Shown here one piece after another: positions 18,789 through 27,130 of a DNA stretch of 64,000 bases. The position numbers and the translations under genes were made by a program. A model generated the notes under the pieces. It had not been told where the DNA came from, made no database searches, and saw nothing but the letters and a program-made list of their open reading frames with translations. How positions within the stretch are numbered: position 1 is the stretch's first letter; every line of letters begins with the position of its first letter. This DNA is from DATAYA01 sp963754235 (GTDB lineage: Bacteria > Pseudomonadota > Alphaproteobacteria > Acetobacterales > Acetobacteraceae), in contig CAVWFK010000021.1 in assembly GCA_963754235.1 (NCBI GenBank), positions 100,014 to 164,013 on the forward strand, given 5' to 3'.

Positions 18789-19703
18789 TCATCTGCCTCG
18801 CTCCCTCATCTCACCCGCCGGCGTTCGGCGGGGGCGGGTGGGGGGAACGGCATTGACCAGCCAGCATCCGGCGGAGGCCACGACCAGCCCCACCACCGCG
18901 AGCGGAGTGAGCCGCTCGCCGAGCAACACCCACGCGAGTACCGCCGCCGTGCCAGGAACGAGGTAGAAATTCGCGGTCGTGCGTGCGGCGCTGCCGCGGG
19001 CAAGCATGGCGAAGTAGAGCCCCATCCCGCCCAGCGAAACCATGACGGTGTTCCAGGCGACGGCGGCAATGGTCGCACCGGTCCAGGTCGCGCGCGGCAC
19101 CTCCAGCAGCCATGTACCAAGTGCCGCGACGACGGCGGCGGATACGAACTGCGCCGTCGCCCCCGGCAGCAGCGGCACGCCGCGGCAGAACCGCCCGAAA
19201 TAGAGCGTCCCCGCAACCAGGCCCACCACGCCGACAAAAGCGAACACGAGTCCGTCGAACCGGCCAGCACTTTGCAGTGCCGCCTGGCCCACCACGAGGC
19301 CGACGCCCGCCAGACCCAGCGCCAATCCCAGCCACTGGCCGCCGCGCAGCCACTCGTGCAAAAGCACGACGCCAAGGGCTGCCGTCAGCAGCGGCGTGAG
19401 GGATTGCACGAGCGCGATCTGCGCTGCCGGCGCCATCAGCAGGCCGACATGCGGCCCCATCAGCCCGACGCCATTCAGCAGCGCCCCGGCAATCGCGCAA
19501 TGCAGCCATCTCCGCCCGCCGAGCGGTCGCCAGGACCGGCGCAGTAGCAGCATCAGCGCGACAAGTACGACCGCGCATGCCGCGAGCCGGATGGCCACGA
19601 ACAGCAGCGGCGAGAGATGCCGCAAGCCGGTCTTCGCCGCGACGAAGGACGAGCTCCAGAGCAGGACAAACAGGAACGGAACGAACCGGGCAAGCATCGC
19701 CAC
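18789..19703 (-). CDS. DMT/EamA family transporter
   Basis: A 304-residue inner-membrane protein with about ten hydrophobic helices arranged as two EamA repeats. It starts FVPFLFVLLWSSSFVAAKTG and has the characteristic SPLLFVAIRLAAC after helix 1, and LLGERLTPLAVVG in the second repeat. Such proteins export metabolites such as amino acids. It stands alone about 200 bp from comEC; the gap holds nothing recognised. Confidence 0.9.
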   Translation of the reverse strand: MAMLARFVPFLFVLLWSSSFVAAKTGLRHLSPLLFVAIRLAACAVVLVALMLLLRRSWRPLGGRRWLHCAIAGALLNGVGLMGPHVGLLMAPAAQIALVQSLTPLLTAALGVVLLHEWLRGGQWLGLALGLAGVGLVVGQAALQSAGRFDGLVFAFVGVVGLVAGTLYFGRFCRGVPLLPGATAQFVSAAVVAALGTWLLEVPRATWTGATIAAVAWNTVMVSLGGMGLYFAMLARGSAARTTANFYLVPGTAAVLAWVLLGERLTPLAVVGLVVASAGCWLVNAVPPTRPRRTPAGEMRERGR

Positions 19704-19861
19704 TCCTCTCTACAGGCATACCCTGTCCATCGTCCCCGCCTTGATGATCGTCAGGCGGCTCCGGTGAGAGCCCGTGCGAGCAACCAGGCGTTGCGTGGGT
19801 TCTCGCGATGCGACGGACCGCGTGCGGCCACCAGTCACGGCCGAACGGTACATAGAGCCGC

Positions 19862-20047
19862 ATCGGAGCGAAGAACCCCGAGCAGCTCGCCGACAACATC
19901 GCGGCCACCATCCTGGCGCTGACGGCGGAGGAGATCGCGCAGCTCGACAAGATCAGCGCATTGCGTCCGGAATATCCGGGCTGGATGGTCGCGCGCCAGG
20001 GGCAGAACCGCCCCTTGCCCCCCTTCGTGCCGACCGCATCGGCATAG
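19862..20047 (+). pseudogene. C-terminal remnant of an aldo/keto reductase
   Basis: One frame encodes about 61 residues beginning with an IGAKNPEQLADNIAA segment, then LTAEEIAQLDKIS and PEYPGWMVARQGQ before a TAG stop. This is the C-terminal NADP-binding end of an aldo/keto reductase (the GAKxxEQL and SALxPEYPGW motifs). Nothing of the preceding 250 residues is found upstream, so this is the tail of a deleted gene. Confidence 0.8.
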
Positions 20048-20063
20048 CCGGCACCGCTCTGCG

Positions 20064-20201
20064 TCAGCTGGTCGAGTTCGTCCCCTTCGGCAGGGCCACC
20101 AAGCGGCGATAGCGTTCCTGCCCGTCGGTCAGATGCGTACGCATCGCGTCGCGCGCCTTGATCGCTGCGCAGATCCGAGCGTGCTCCGCGGTCACTCGCT
20201 C
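20064..20201 (-). pseudogene. C-terminal remnant of a second FCD-type GntR regulator
   Basis: On the minus strand about 45 residues, with VTAEHARICAAIKARD and AMRTHLTDGQERYRR followed by a TGA at 20064, match the last helices of the FCD ligand-binding domain. The neighbouring GntR gene has its own, different C-terminal end, so this is a piece of another regulator. It overlaps the 3' end of the complete GntR gene by about 10 bp. Confidence 0.65.
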
Positions 20202-20872
20202 GGGCGCTCTTCCGGCCTGACGCGCGGACGCCTCGCCGCCCGTCTTCGCCGGAGTGTGGCGAGCGATCGATCGATGGCAACGAGATGCGCGGTCATCGCT
20301 GTCGCCGCCGTCGTCGGTTGGCGTGCCGTAATCGCATCGAGTATGGCCTGGTGCTCGGCGCGCGCGCCAGCTCGGCGCCTCTTAACCACCGACACGGCAA
20401 GCAACTCGTCTTCGATCCCGCTGCGGAGATCGCCAATTAGCTTGGCAAATAACGGATTGCCGGTGGCCAGGGCAATGCCGATGTGGAACTCAGCATCGAG
20501 CCTGTTCCGCCTATCAGCCTGCTCCTCGGCGGCGAGGCGGTCGAGCAGCTTCGCGAGGCGCGCGAGGTCCCACCGCGTCCGCCTTTTTGCCGCCAAGCGC
20601 GCGGACGGCACTTCCAGGCAACGCCGGACTTCATTCAGATGCTCGGCCCGAAAGCCGCCGAGTACCACTTGGGCCGCTTCCTGGTCTGACGCAACGAAGG
20701 TCCCCCGGCCATTGCGCGAAGTTGTGAGGCCGAGCGTTCGCAGTCCGACGAGTGCCTCCCGTACCACCGCGCGGCTCACGCCAAAGGACTGCGCGAGCTC
20801 GACCTCCGACGGAAGCTGATCGTTCACCTTGAGGCGCCCCGATCTGATCAGCATAACGATCTGCTCCCGCAC
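20192..20872 (-). CDS. GntR/FadR-type regulator (FCD domain)
   Basis: A 226-residue regulator. The N-terminal winged helix has LKVNDQLPSEVELAQSFGVS and the recognition helix RAVVREALVGL. The C-terminal FCD domain has DAEFHIGIALATGNPLF (metal-binding Asp/His) and EHQAILDAITARQ. The start is a GTG at 20872, because no ATG lies upstream in frame before a stop. It is transcribed away from the Liv-type operon, and a GntR-type palindrome lies in between, so it probably senses a small carboxylate or amide and controls that operon. The C-terminal tail is unusually Arg-rich. Confidence 0.88.
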   Translation of the reverse strand: MREQIVMLIRSGRLKVNDQLPSEVELAQSFGVSRAVVREALVGLRTLGLTTSRNGRGTFVASDQEAAQVVLGGFRAEHLNEVRRCLEVPSARLAAKRRTRWDLARLAKLLDRLAAEEQADRRNRLDAEFHIGIALATGNPLFAKLIGDLRSGIEDELLAVSVVKRRRAGARAEHQAILDAITARQPTTAATAMTAHLVAIDRSLATLRRRRAARRPRVRPEERPSE

Positions 20873-21080
20873 GTCATCGACGGCGCTCTTTCGAAGTCAC
20901 TCTGACGATTGGGTAGGCGCTTTCAGTCGCCTGAGGCCGAGCTTCCGCCACTTCGGAGTTCCAACCAGCGGGTCAATCCCAGGGGCACAGATAGATCGCC
21001 AACGCGGAGGATTGCAATATTATGCCGTCACGGGTTTGCGCTTTCGACTTGCGGGGCGACCTAACCCGGTGTTACGCTAA

Positions 21081-21093
21081 GCTGTCAGACAGC
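21081..21093. promoter_or_regulatory. GntR-type operator palindrome
   Basis: GCTGTC-A-GACAGC is a perfect palindrome matching the GntR family consensus of GTM and KAC half-sites one base apart. It lies 208 bp upstream of the GntR gene start and 382 bp before the transporter operon, with an integrase remnant in between. Confidence 0.5.
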
Positions 21094-21152
21094 CGGACCG
21101 GGAGCTGTCGCCGCGCTCCCTGGCCACAACTGGCTAGGTGCGATAACCGACA

Positions 21153-21330
21153 TTGGGCAAAGCCGCTCCGGCCTCCGCAACCTCGGTCGTCCTGGCGACC
21201 ATCCTCGACGCTGGCGAGAGGGCTGCGCGCCGCTTCTTGGAATTCATCGCGGCTGCGATCCGCAACAGGAACATCAGCAAGGCGTACTACGCGGGCCGTC
21301 GGACGTACCCTTCCCCTGGAATCAAGCCCG
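21153..21330 (+). pseudogene. N-terminal remnant of a tyrosine recombinase/integrase
   Basis: The frame from about 21153 encodes VVLATILDAGERAARRFLEF followed by AAAIRNRNISKAYYA, which matches the core-binding (SAM-like) domain start of phage-type integrases found widely in this group (AGERAARRFxEFFxANIRNxxTRRAYARA). The next family segment, RAVGRFLAWCE, is only recognisable in a shifted frame (RAVGRTLPLES). The catalytic domain is missing. No att site could be defined. The rest of the roughly 600-bp gap between the GntR gene and the operon holds nothing else recognised. Confidence 0.55.
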
Positions 21331-21474
21331 CCCCATTGGGCTCACCGTTGACGCAGCAGATGCCCTACCCAGCAAAACCCGAAGGCGCTACTTGATGGTG
21401 AGCATGAGATTGCTCTGAGCTGCCGCCCGTGCCAGCCTGCATCGGTTCTCATCGCATGACGAGGAGCTACCGAG

Positions 21475-22677
21475 GTGCGATCCCGAGCTGACCAACTGCG
21501 TCGCCGTGGCGTTGGCGCGGCGCTTCTGGCTTTCGCAACCCTGGCCGGCGCGCCGGCATGGGGTGCCGCCGCATGCGACCCGAATGAGAAATCGCCGGGC
21601 ATCACCGCCGGCGAGATCAAGCTCGGTGCGACGATGCCACTCACCGGATCCGCCGCGGCCGGCGGTCTCGGCGTCAGCGCGGGAGCACGCGCCTATTACG
21701 ACATGATCAACGCGGCCGGAGGCATAAAGGGCCACAAGATCAGCTACACGGTGCTGGATGACGAGTACAAGCCAGCGACGGCGCAGCGGCAAATGCGCGC
21801 GCTGGTGCAGCGCGACCGCGTGTTCGCCATTGCGGGCGGCGAGGGGACGCCGAACTTCCTCGCCGTTGTGCCGCTGCTCGAGCGCGAGAAAGTCCCAGCT
21901 ATCGGGCCCTACGCGCCGTCGAGCGAGTTGGGCACGGTCAAGACACCGTACGTCTTCATGACCGCGGTGACCTACATCACCGAGTTCGCTATCATGGCGA
22001 AGTATGCGATGGAGATCGCGCACCCAAAGTCGCTCAGCTTGGTGGGCGTGCAAGGCAATGTCGGCGATGACGCCAAGGACGGCATGGAGAAGGGAATTGG
22101 CAATCCGGCCGTCAAGGTAACCTACATTCCCGAGATACCCGGCACGCCCGATTTCACGCCGATCGCCACCCAGCTACGCGACGCCAATGCCCCTTGGACC
22201 TTCCTGATCCTCACCAATACCGATACCGGCCAGCTGCTGCAGGCAATGCAGCGCATCGGTTACAAGCCCCGCACCGCCGCATGGCCGGGCATGGACGACC
22301 CAAATTATCTCAAGGCGTTCGCTTCAGTTTCCCAGGGGATGATTGTCGCAGAAGAGACTGCGCCTCTGGACAGCAGCGATCCGGCAATCCGGGCATTCAT
22401 CGCCGATTTCACGAAGGTGACGGGGCACGCTCCCAACAAGTTCGAGGAGCTCGGTTGGTCGCAGGCGGAGCTTATGACGAAGGCGCTGCAGGACGCGAAG
22501 GCACTGACGCGTTCGTGTCTGATGGAGGCGCTCGAAACTCTCAAAGGCTTCAAGACGGGCATCCTGCCGCCGATCACCTTCGGCCCGAATCGCCGTCAGG
22601 GCGTTAATGCGGTCGGCCTCGTTGAGATCCGTGGGGACAAGACCGTCGAGATTGTGCCGTTCCGGTCGTTGGACTAG
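21475..22677 (+). CDS. Branched-chain amino acid-type ABC substrate-binding protein
   Basis: A 400-residue periplasmic binding protein of the LivK/AmiC type (type 1 fold). An N-terminal signal peptide ends near APAWGAAAC, followed by GEIKLGATMPLTGSAAAGG, the characteristic first strand. ARAYYDMINAAGGIKGHKI and a VLDDEYKPATAQ segment are also typical. The GTG start has GAGGAG upstream. It is the first gene of an operon with two permeases, two ATPases and a nitrilase-family amidase, which suggests the ligand is an amide or nitrile-related compound rather than leucine. Confidence 0.9.
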   Translation: MRSRADQLRRRGVGAALLAFATLAGAPAWGAAACDPNEKSPGITAGEIKLGATMPLTGSAAAGGLGVSAGARAYYDMINAAGGIKGHKISYTVLDDEYKPATAQRQMRALVQRDRVFAIAGGEGTPNFLAVVPLLEREKVPAIGPYAPSSELGTVKTPYVFMTAVTYITEFAIMAKYAMEIAHPKSLSLVGVQGNVGDDAKDGMEKGIGNPAVKVTYIPEIPGTPDFTPIATQLRDANAPWTFLILTNTDTGQLLQAMQRIGYKPRTAAWPGMDDPNYLKAFASVSQGMIVAEETAPLDSSDPAIRAFIADFTKVTGHAPNKFEELGWSQAELMTKALQDAKALTRSCLMEALETLKGFKTGILPPITFGPNRRQGVNAVGLVEIRGDKTVEIVPFRSLD

Positions 22678-22704
22678 CGCGTTGATGCGCGAAACTGGTC
22701 GGGC

Positions 22705-23602
22705 GTGGGCGGAATGACGCCGCGGCACTTGGCAGATGCAGCGCAGGTCACTCTCAGCGGATTGGCCACCGGTTCCCTTTACGCCGTGCTGCTGCTCGGC
22801 GTGATCCTGGTATTCCAAGTAAGTAAGAACATCAACTTCGCTTACGGCCAGACGGGCATGGTCGGCGCCTTCGGGAGCTACGCGCTCTACGCCAGCGTGG
22901 GAGTGCCGGTGTGGCTGGCCCTGCTGCTCGGCATCTCGTTGGCAGTGCTCGTGGCAGCGCTGACTGACCTTCTGATCATTCGCAATATTCCGGCGCGTCA
23001 GGGCTTCGATCTCGTGGTGACCCTGGGCGAGTTGCTGCTGCTGACGGCACTTGCCCAGATGGTGTTCGGGACTAACGCGCAGAGCTACCTGAAGCTGCTC
23101 ACCGATGTGGCGAGCGTGCGGGGCGGCGTGTTCATCAACGCCAACGACCTGCTCTGCATCGGTACTCGGCGTACTCGTGACTATCGGCGGCCACGTGCTG
23201 CTGGCGCACACTAGTTTGGGCGTGTCACTGCGCGCCTCGGCCGCCGACGCCGCGATCGCCGAGAGCGTCGGCATTCGCGTGCGGGCGCTCCGAACCGCGA
23301 CCTGGGCCGTCTCCGGCCTGCTGGTCTGCGTTGGCGCGATGCTGTTCGCGGCGCGGCTATCGGTAAACGCGTTCTACATGACGCCGATCATGATCAACAT
23401 GTTCATCGCAGGCATGATCGGCGGGTTAGACCGCTACTGGCCACCGATGATCGCGGCCTTCGGCATCGCCGTATATGAGTCCTGGGCAATCTACCTGTTC
23501 GGCGAGGCGGGAGGTACGCCTGCGTTGTTCGTGCTGGTCATTATCGTAATGGGGCTGGTGCCGCGGCGCTACCTCGAGGAGCGGCATGAGGCCCGTGCCT
23601 GA
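22705..23602 (+). pseudogene. LivH-type permease, broken by one frameshift
   Basis: The first frame (22705-23150) encodes the LivH N-terminus with GLATGSLYAVLLLGVILVF, the FAYGQTGMVGAF segment and helices up to NANDLL. The rest of the permease continues in another frame (about 23160-23602) with SLRASAADAAIAESVGIRV, the EAA-like cytoplasmic loop, and a NMFIAGMIGG helix. A one-base change between 23145 and 23170 would restore about 295 residues. All other parts of the operon are intact, so sequence error or a very recent mutation is more likely than long decay. The next gene overlaps by 17 bp. Confidence 0.85.
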
Positions 23603-24584
23603 TATCGCAGCGCCCGCGGGCGCATTCTCACCCGGTCGGACATGGTGGCGAGCAGCTTCTATTGCGATGCTGTTGGGCGCCTATACTGCTTTCCCATTCC
23701 TACTCGGTGAATACGCGGTGTACACGCTGGCACAGGTGATGATCTACGCTGTCGCGACTCTTGGTCTGGACATCGTGTACGGCCGCGCCGGACAGCTCTC
23801 GCTCGCCCATGCCAGCTTTTTCGGTCTCGGGGCGTACGCCGCAGCGCTGGCCGGACCATTGGCGCTGCCGCTGTGGGCACAGCCGGAGCTTGTGGGGCTG
23901 CTCGCCATCGTGGCTGGTGCGGTCGTGGCGGTGCCGACGCTGCGTCTGTCCGGCCTTCGGTTGTCCTTGGTCACACTGCTGTTCGGAGAGCTGTTCACCT
24001 GGGCCATTGACCACAGCGGCGGCCTGACCGGAGGCTCGGAGGGCATTACGGTTAACCCGCTCACGGTCGGTGGATTCAATTCTCAGGACGCGCTGCACGC
24101 TTACCTGCTCACCGGAGCGCTTGCGGCCGGCGCGACGCTGCTCGCCTTCCAGCTCGGGCGGTCACAATACGGGCGGCGGATGCTGGCGGTCCGGGACTCC
24201 GAGCTGGCCTCAATCTCCCTCGGCATCCCAGTGGTCCGCACCAAAATTGTTGCCTTCATCATGTCGGCTGTATTCGCGGCCGTAGCCGGCTGGGTGTATG
24301 CCTACGTGGTCGGCTTCGTCTCGCCCACCACCTTCGACCTGTTTGGGTCGGTCAACTTCATGGTGGCCGTGATCCTTGGCGGGGCAGGAAGCGTACTCGG
24401 CGCGTGGCTCGGCGCCGCCTACATTGTGCTGGTGCCGGAGGCGTTCAGCGGACTCGGCTACCCGAACCTGTTCCCGATCCTAGGCGGCGGCGTGTTGATC
24501 GCGGTGGCACTGCTGCTGCCGGGTGGATTAGTGGAGGGCGTCTCTCTCCTGCTGTCCGCGGGGGCGAGGCGCGTGCGCGCATGA
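23586..24584 (+). CDS. LivM-type ABC permease
   Basis: A 332-residue inner-membrane permease with the LivM features: LGLDIVYGRAGQLSLAHASF (the conserved GxxGxxSLGHAxF), a LTGGSEGI loop, and the cytoplasmic coupling segment GRRMLAVRDSELASISLGI. It would pair with LivH to form the membrane channel. The stop overlaps the ATG of the next gene by four bases. Confidence 0.92.
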   Translation: MRPVPDIAAPAGAFSPGRTWWRAASIAMLLGAYTAFPFLLGEYAVYTLAQVMIYAVATLGLDIVYGRAGQLSLAHASFFGLGAYAAALAGPLALPLWAQPELVGLLAIVAGAVVAVPTLRLSGLRLSLVTLLFGELFTWAIDHSGGLTGGSEGITVNPLTVGGFNSQDALHAYLLTGALAAGATLLAFQLGRSQYGRRMLAVRDSELASISLGIPVVRTKIVAFIMSAVFAAVAGWVYAYVVGFVSPTTFDLFGSVNFMVAVILGGAGSVLGAWLGAAYIVLVPEAFSGLGYPNLFPILGGGVLIAVALLLPGGLVEGVSLLLSAGARRVRA

Positions 24585-25363
24585 CGCGCGCGACGGGCGC
24601 ACTCAGCCTTCACGCGGTGAGCGTCCATTTCGGCGGGATCGCGGCGGTGAGCCAGGCGACGGTCGCGTTCGCACCAGGCACGATCAACGGACTGATCGGA
24701 CCGAACGGCGCGGGCAAGACGACGTTGCTCAACGGGATTTCGGGATTCACCGCGGTCTCCTCCGGGCGCATCGACCTCGACGGAGCCGAGATCACGGCGA
24801 TGACCCCCGCGGCGCGGGCTCAGGCCGGCTTGGTGCGCGGCTTCCAGACGGTGCGGTTGCTGGAGCAGGAGAGTGTGTTCGACAACGTACTCGTCGGCTG
24901 CGAGCGGTTTGCGCAGCCGGGGCTGCTTGGGCAGCTGCTCAACGTTCCGAGGCAGCGCCGATGTCGCGCCCGCGACCTCGACGCTACTGCGCAGATCGTC
25001 GCTAGGCTAGGCCTTGCGCCACTGGCTCGACGTCCGGTTTCGGAACTGCCCTTTGCCAGCCGGCGCCTGACCGAGATCGCTCGTATCTTGGTTGTCCGCC
25101 CGAGCGTACTGCTTCTCGACGAACCAGCTGCCGGGCTCGATACGCGCGACCGCCACGCGCTCACCGAGACGCTCGCCTCCTATCACGCCAGCAATCCCTT
25201 CACCATGGTCGTGGTCGAGCATGATGTGGACCTCGTGCGACGATTGTGCCCACACTGCGTAGCCCTGGAGATGGGACGGGTGATCGCGTCCGGGCCACCC
25301 ACGGCGGTGCTGAGTGAGCCAGAGGTCCAGCGCGCTTATTTTGGAACCGGCGGCCATGCTTGA
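24581..25363 (+). CDS. LivG-type ABC ATPase
   Basis: A 260-residue ATPase with Walker A GPNGAGKTT, a FQTVRLLEQESVFDNVLVG Q-loop segment, and Walker B VLLLDEPAAGLD. The signature reads LPFASRRLTEIAR; LivG proteins generally have a degenerate signature here (LPYGxQRxLEIAR), so this is not a defect by itself, though the Ser for Gly/Tyr exchange is notable. The His switch is VVVEHDVD. The start at 24581 is set by the ATGA overlap with livM. Confidence 0.93.
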   Translation: MTRATGALSLHAVSVHFGGIAAVSQATVAFAPGTINGLIGPNGAGKTTLLNGISGFTAVSSGRIDLDGAEITAMTPAARAQAGLVRGFQTVRLLEQESVFDNVLVGCERFAQPGLLGQLLNVPRQRRCRARDLDATAQIVARLGLAPLARRPVSELPFASRRLTEIARILVVRPSVLLLDEPAAGLDTRDRHALTETLASYHASNPFTMVVVEHDVDLVRRLCPHCVALEMGRVIASGPPTAVLSEPEVQRAYFGTGGHA

Positions 25364-26084
25364 GGTCTCAGGGCTGATGGCCTGGTACGGCCGGACGCAA
25401 GCATTGTTCAACGTGTCGTTGACCTTACAGTCCGGGCAATGCCTGGCGCTGGTCGGCACCAACGGCGCCGGCAAAACCACCATCATTCGCGCCATCCTGG
25501 GCCTGATCCGTACCGAAGGCACTGTGCGGATCGAGGGTGCGGACGTCGCCCGCACCCCAACGCCCGCGCGGGTGCGCCGGCATGGTATTGGTGTGGTGCA
25601 TGAGGGGCGCGGACTGTTCCCACGCATGACGGTGCAGGAGAACATCCTCGTTGGCCAGCCTCGAGCGCGCCGTGGCCGGCTGGATGCAGCGATGGACCTG
25701 TTTCCGGCGCTGCGTACCCGCCTTCGTGATTCGGTCGCGCTCCTCTCTGGGGGCCAGCAGCAAATGGTGGCGCTGGCGCGAGCGGTTGTGCAGCGCCCGC
25801 GGCTTCTGCTGCTTGATGAGCCGTCGCTCGGCCTTGCGCCGGCCATCGCGGACGATATCTATGCCTACCTCACGCAGTTGCGCGCGGCCGGGCTGACCAT
25901 GCTGCTGGTAGAGCAGAGCATTGCGCGTGCAAGCGGCTTCGGGGGGCACCTGTGCCTAATCCGCAGCGGCCGTTCCGCAATGACGACCGACGCTTCGAAC
26001 GCGCGGCAGGTGGACGAACTGGTGCGGCTCGCCTTCGCGGACACGCCCACCGCCGACACGACGAGAGGGAGGGACCCGCCATGA
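25356..26084 (+). CDS. LivF-type ABC ATPase
   Basis: A 242-residue ATPase with Walker A GTNGAGKTT, the LivF-typical HEGRGLFPRMTVQENILVG segment, signature LSGGQQQM, Walker B LLLLDEPSLGLAP and LLVEQSIA. The ATG at 25356 overlaps the end of the livG-type gene by eight bases. Together with the LivG-type ATPase it would energise the importer. The stop overlaps the ATG of the amidase gene. Confidence 0.93.
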   Translation: MLEVSGLMAWYGRTQALFNVSLTLQSGQCLALVGTNGAGKTTIIRAILGLIRTEGTVRIEGADVARTPTPARVRRHGIGVVHEGRGLFPRMTVQENILVGQPRARRGRLDAAMDLFPALRTRLRDSVALLSGGQQQMVALARAVVQRPRLLLLDEPSLGLAPAIADDIYAYLTQLRAAGLTMLLVEQSIARASGFGGHLCLIRSGRSAMTTDASNARQVDELVRLAFADTPTADTTRGRDPP

Positions 26085-26986
26085 CCGAGACCACTCTTGC
26101 CGCCGCCAACGTCAGGATCGTGCATGACAAGCGGCGCAACATGACCCGTTTCCTGGAATTGATCGACGAGGCGGCTTCGAAGGGCGCCAAAATGCTGGTG
26201 CTGCCAGAGGTCGGGCTGCAGGGTTACGCCGATTTCGCCTTCAGCATGGGCGGCAAGGAAGCTGCGGAGCAGAAGCAGTATTACTTCCGCGAGGCGGAGA
26301 CGATCCCAGGCCCGGCGACTGAGCGCATCGCCAATGCCGCCCGGCGCCATGCTATGTTCATCCAGTTCGGACTCGCGGAGACGGCGCTGCATGGCAACGT
26401 TATCTACAACAGCACCACGCTGATCGGTCCCGACGGAATCGCCAGCATCTACCGCAAGATCCACAACCAGTTCGAGTTCCCGTACTTCGGGCCCGGCGAG
26501 GACATGCCCGTGGTACCGACACCGTTTGCTTCAATCGGCAGCATCATCTGCTATGATCTCTGTTTTCCAGAACTCATCCGTTCGTACGCCCTGCGCGGGG
26601 CGGATGTCATCCTGATGTCCAACGCGTGGCCGATGAGGGGCCATGACAGGGCCGAAGACTATCACGGCTGGGCAATGGATTTGGCCGCCCAAGCCAACGC
26701 ATTCTTCAATCAATGTTGGCTGGTCATCTCCAATCACTGCGAGAAGGGCGTCTATTCGCAGAAGCTCGACTATTACGGTGGATCGCAAATCATCGATCCA
26801 TTCGGGAAAGTGGTCGCCTACGCGGCGGACGAGGAATGCGTGCTGACCCACACGGCTGACCTCCGAGCTGGACCGCTGAAGTCGCGGACCGAAGGCTTTT
26901 TCGGACTTAACCTGCTGCAGGACCGGCGGCCAGAGCATTACGGCGCGCTGGTAGACCAAGGGTACCGGCGGACGGCTCGGTCGTGA
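26081..26986 (+). CDS. Carbon-nitrogen hydrolase (nitrilase superfamily amidase)
   Basis: A 301-residue cytoplasmic amidase. The catalytic triad is complete: Glu43 in LPEVGLQGYA, Lys126 in IYRKIHNQFEFPYF and Cys157 in SIICYDLCFPE. The family cleaves non-peptide C-N bonds in amides, carbamoyl compounds or nitriles. It is coupled by a four-base overlap to the LivF-type gene, so the operon imports a compound and then hydrolyses it. This arrangement recalls the acetamide/formamide and urea uptake operons. The exact substrate is unknown; the sequence is closer to carbamoyl/omega-amidase-like members than to AmiE by eye. Confidence 0.92.
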   Translation: MTETTLAAANVRIVHDKRRNMTRFLELIDEAASKGAKMLVLPEVGLQGYADFAFSMGGKEAAEQKQYYFREAETIPGPATERIANAARRHAMFIQFGLAETALHGNVIYNSTTLIGPDGIASIYRKIHNQFEFPYFGPGEDMPVVPTPFASIGSIICYDLCFPELIRSYALRGADVILMSNAWPMRGHDRAEDYHGWAMDLAAQANAFFNQCWLVISNHCEKGVYSQKLDYYGGSQIIDPFGKVVAYAADEECVLTHTADLRAGPLKSRTEGFFGLNLLQDRRPEHYGALVDQGYRRTARS

Positions 26987-27036
26987 ATGGAACATAACGG
27001 CTGCGGCGGACACCCATTATCCGGACGAAGAGCGCC

Positions 27037-27071
27037 CTGGTTTGGCTCGGCATTCCGCGGCTTCAAACCAG
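27037..27071. terminator. Hairpin between convergent operons
   Basis: CTGGTTTG (27037-27044) and CAAACCAG (27064-27071) form an 8-bp perfect stem with a 19-base loop, located between the 3' ends of the amidase operon and the DUF1428 operon. It has no T run, so it would be a weak or Rho-assisted terminator. Confidence 0.35.
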
Positions 27072-27130
27072 AGCTGCGCCGTGCGCCGCGACGTTAGACT
27101 GGCCTGCGCACTCTCCCTGGCCGCTCTGCC

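Noticed and set aside
17036..18856. 606-codon open frame on the plus strand
   Set aside because: It is the antisense of comEC, with an Arg/Gln/His-rich, low-complexity product and no recognisable motif.
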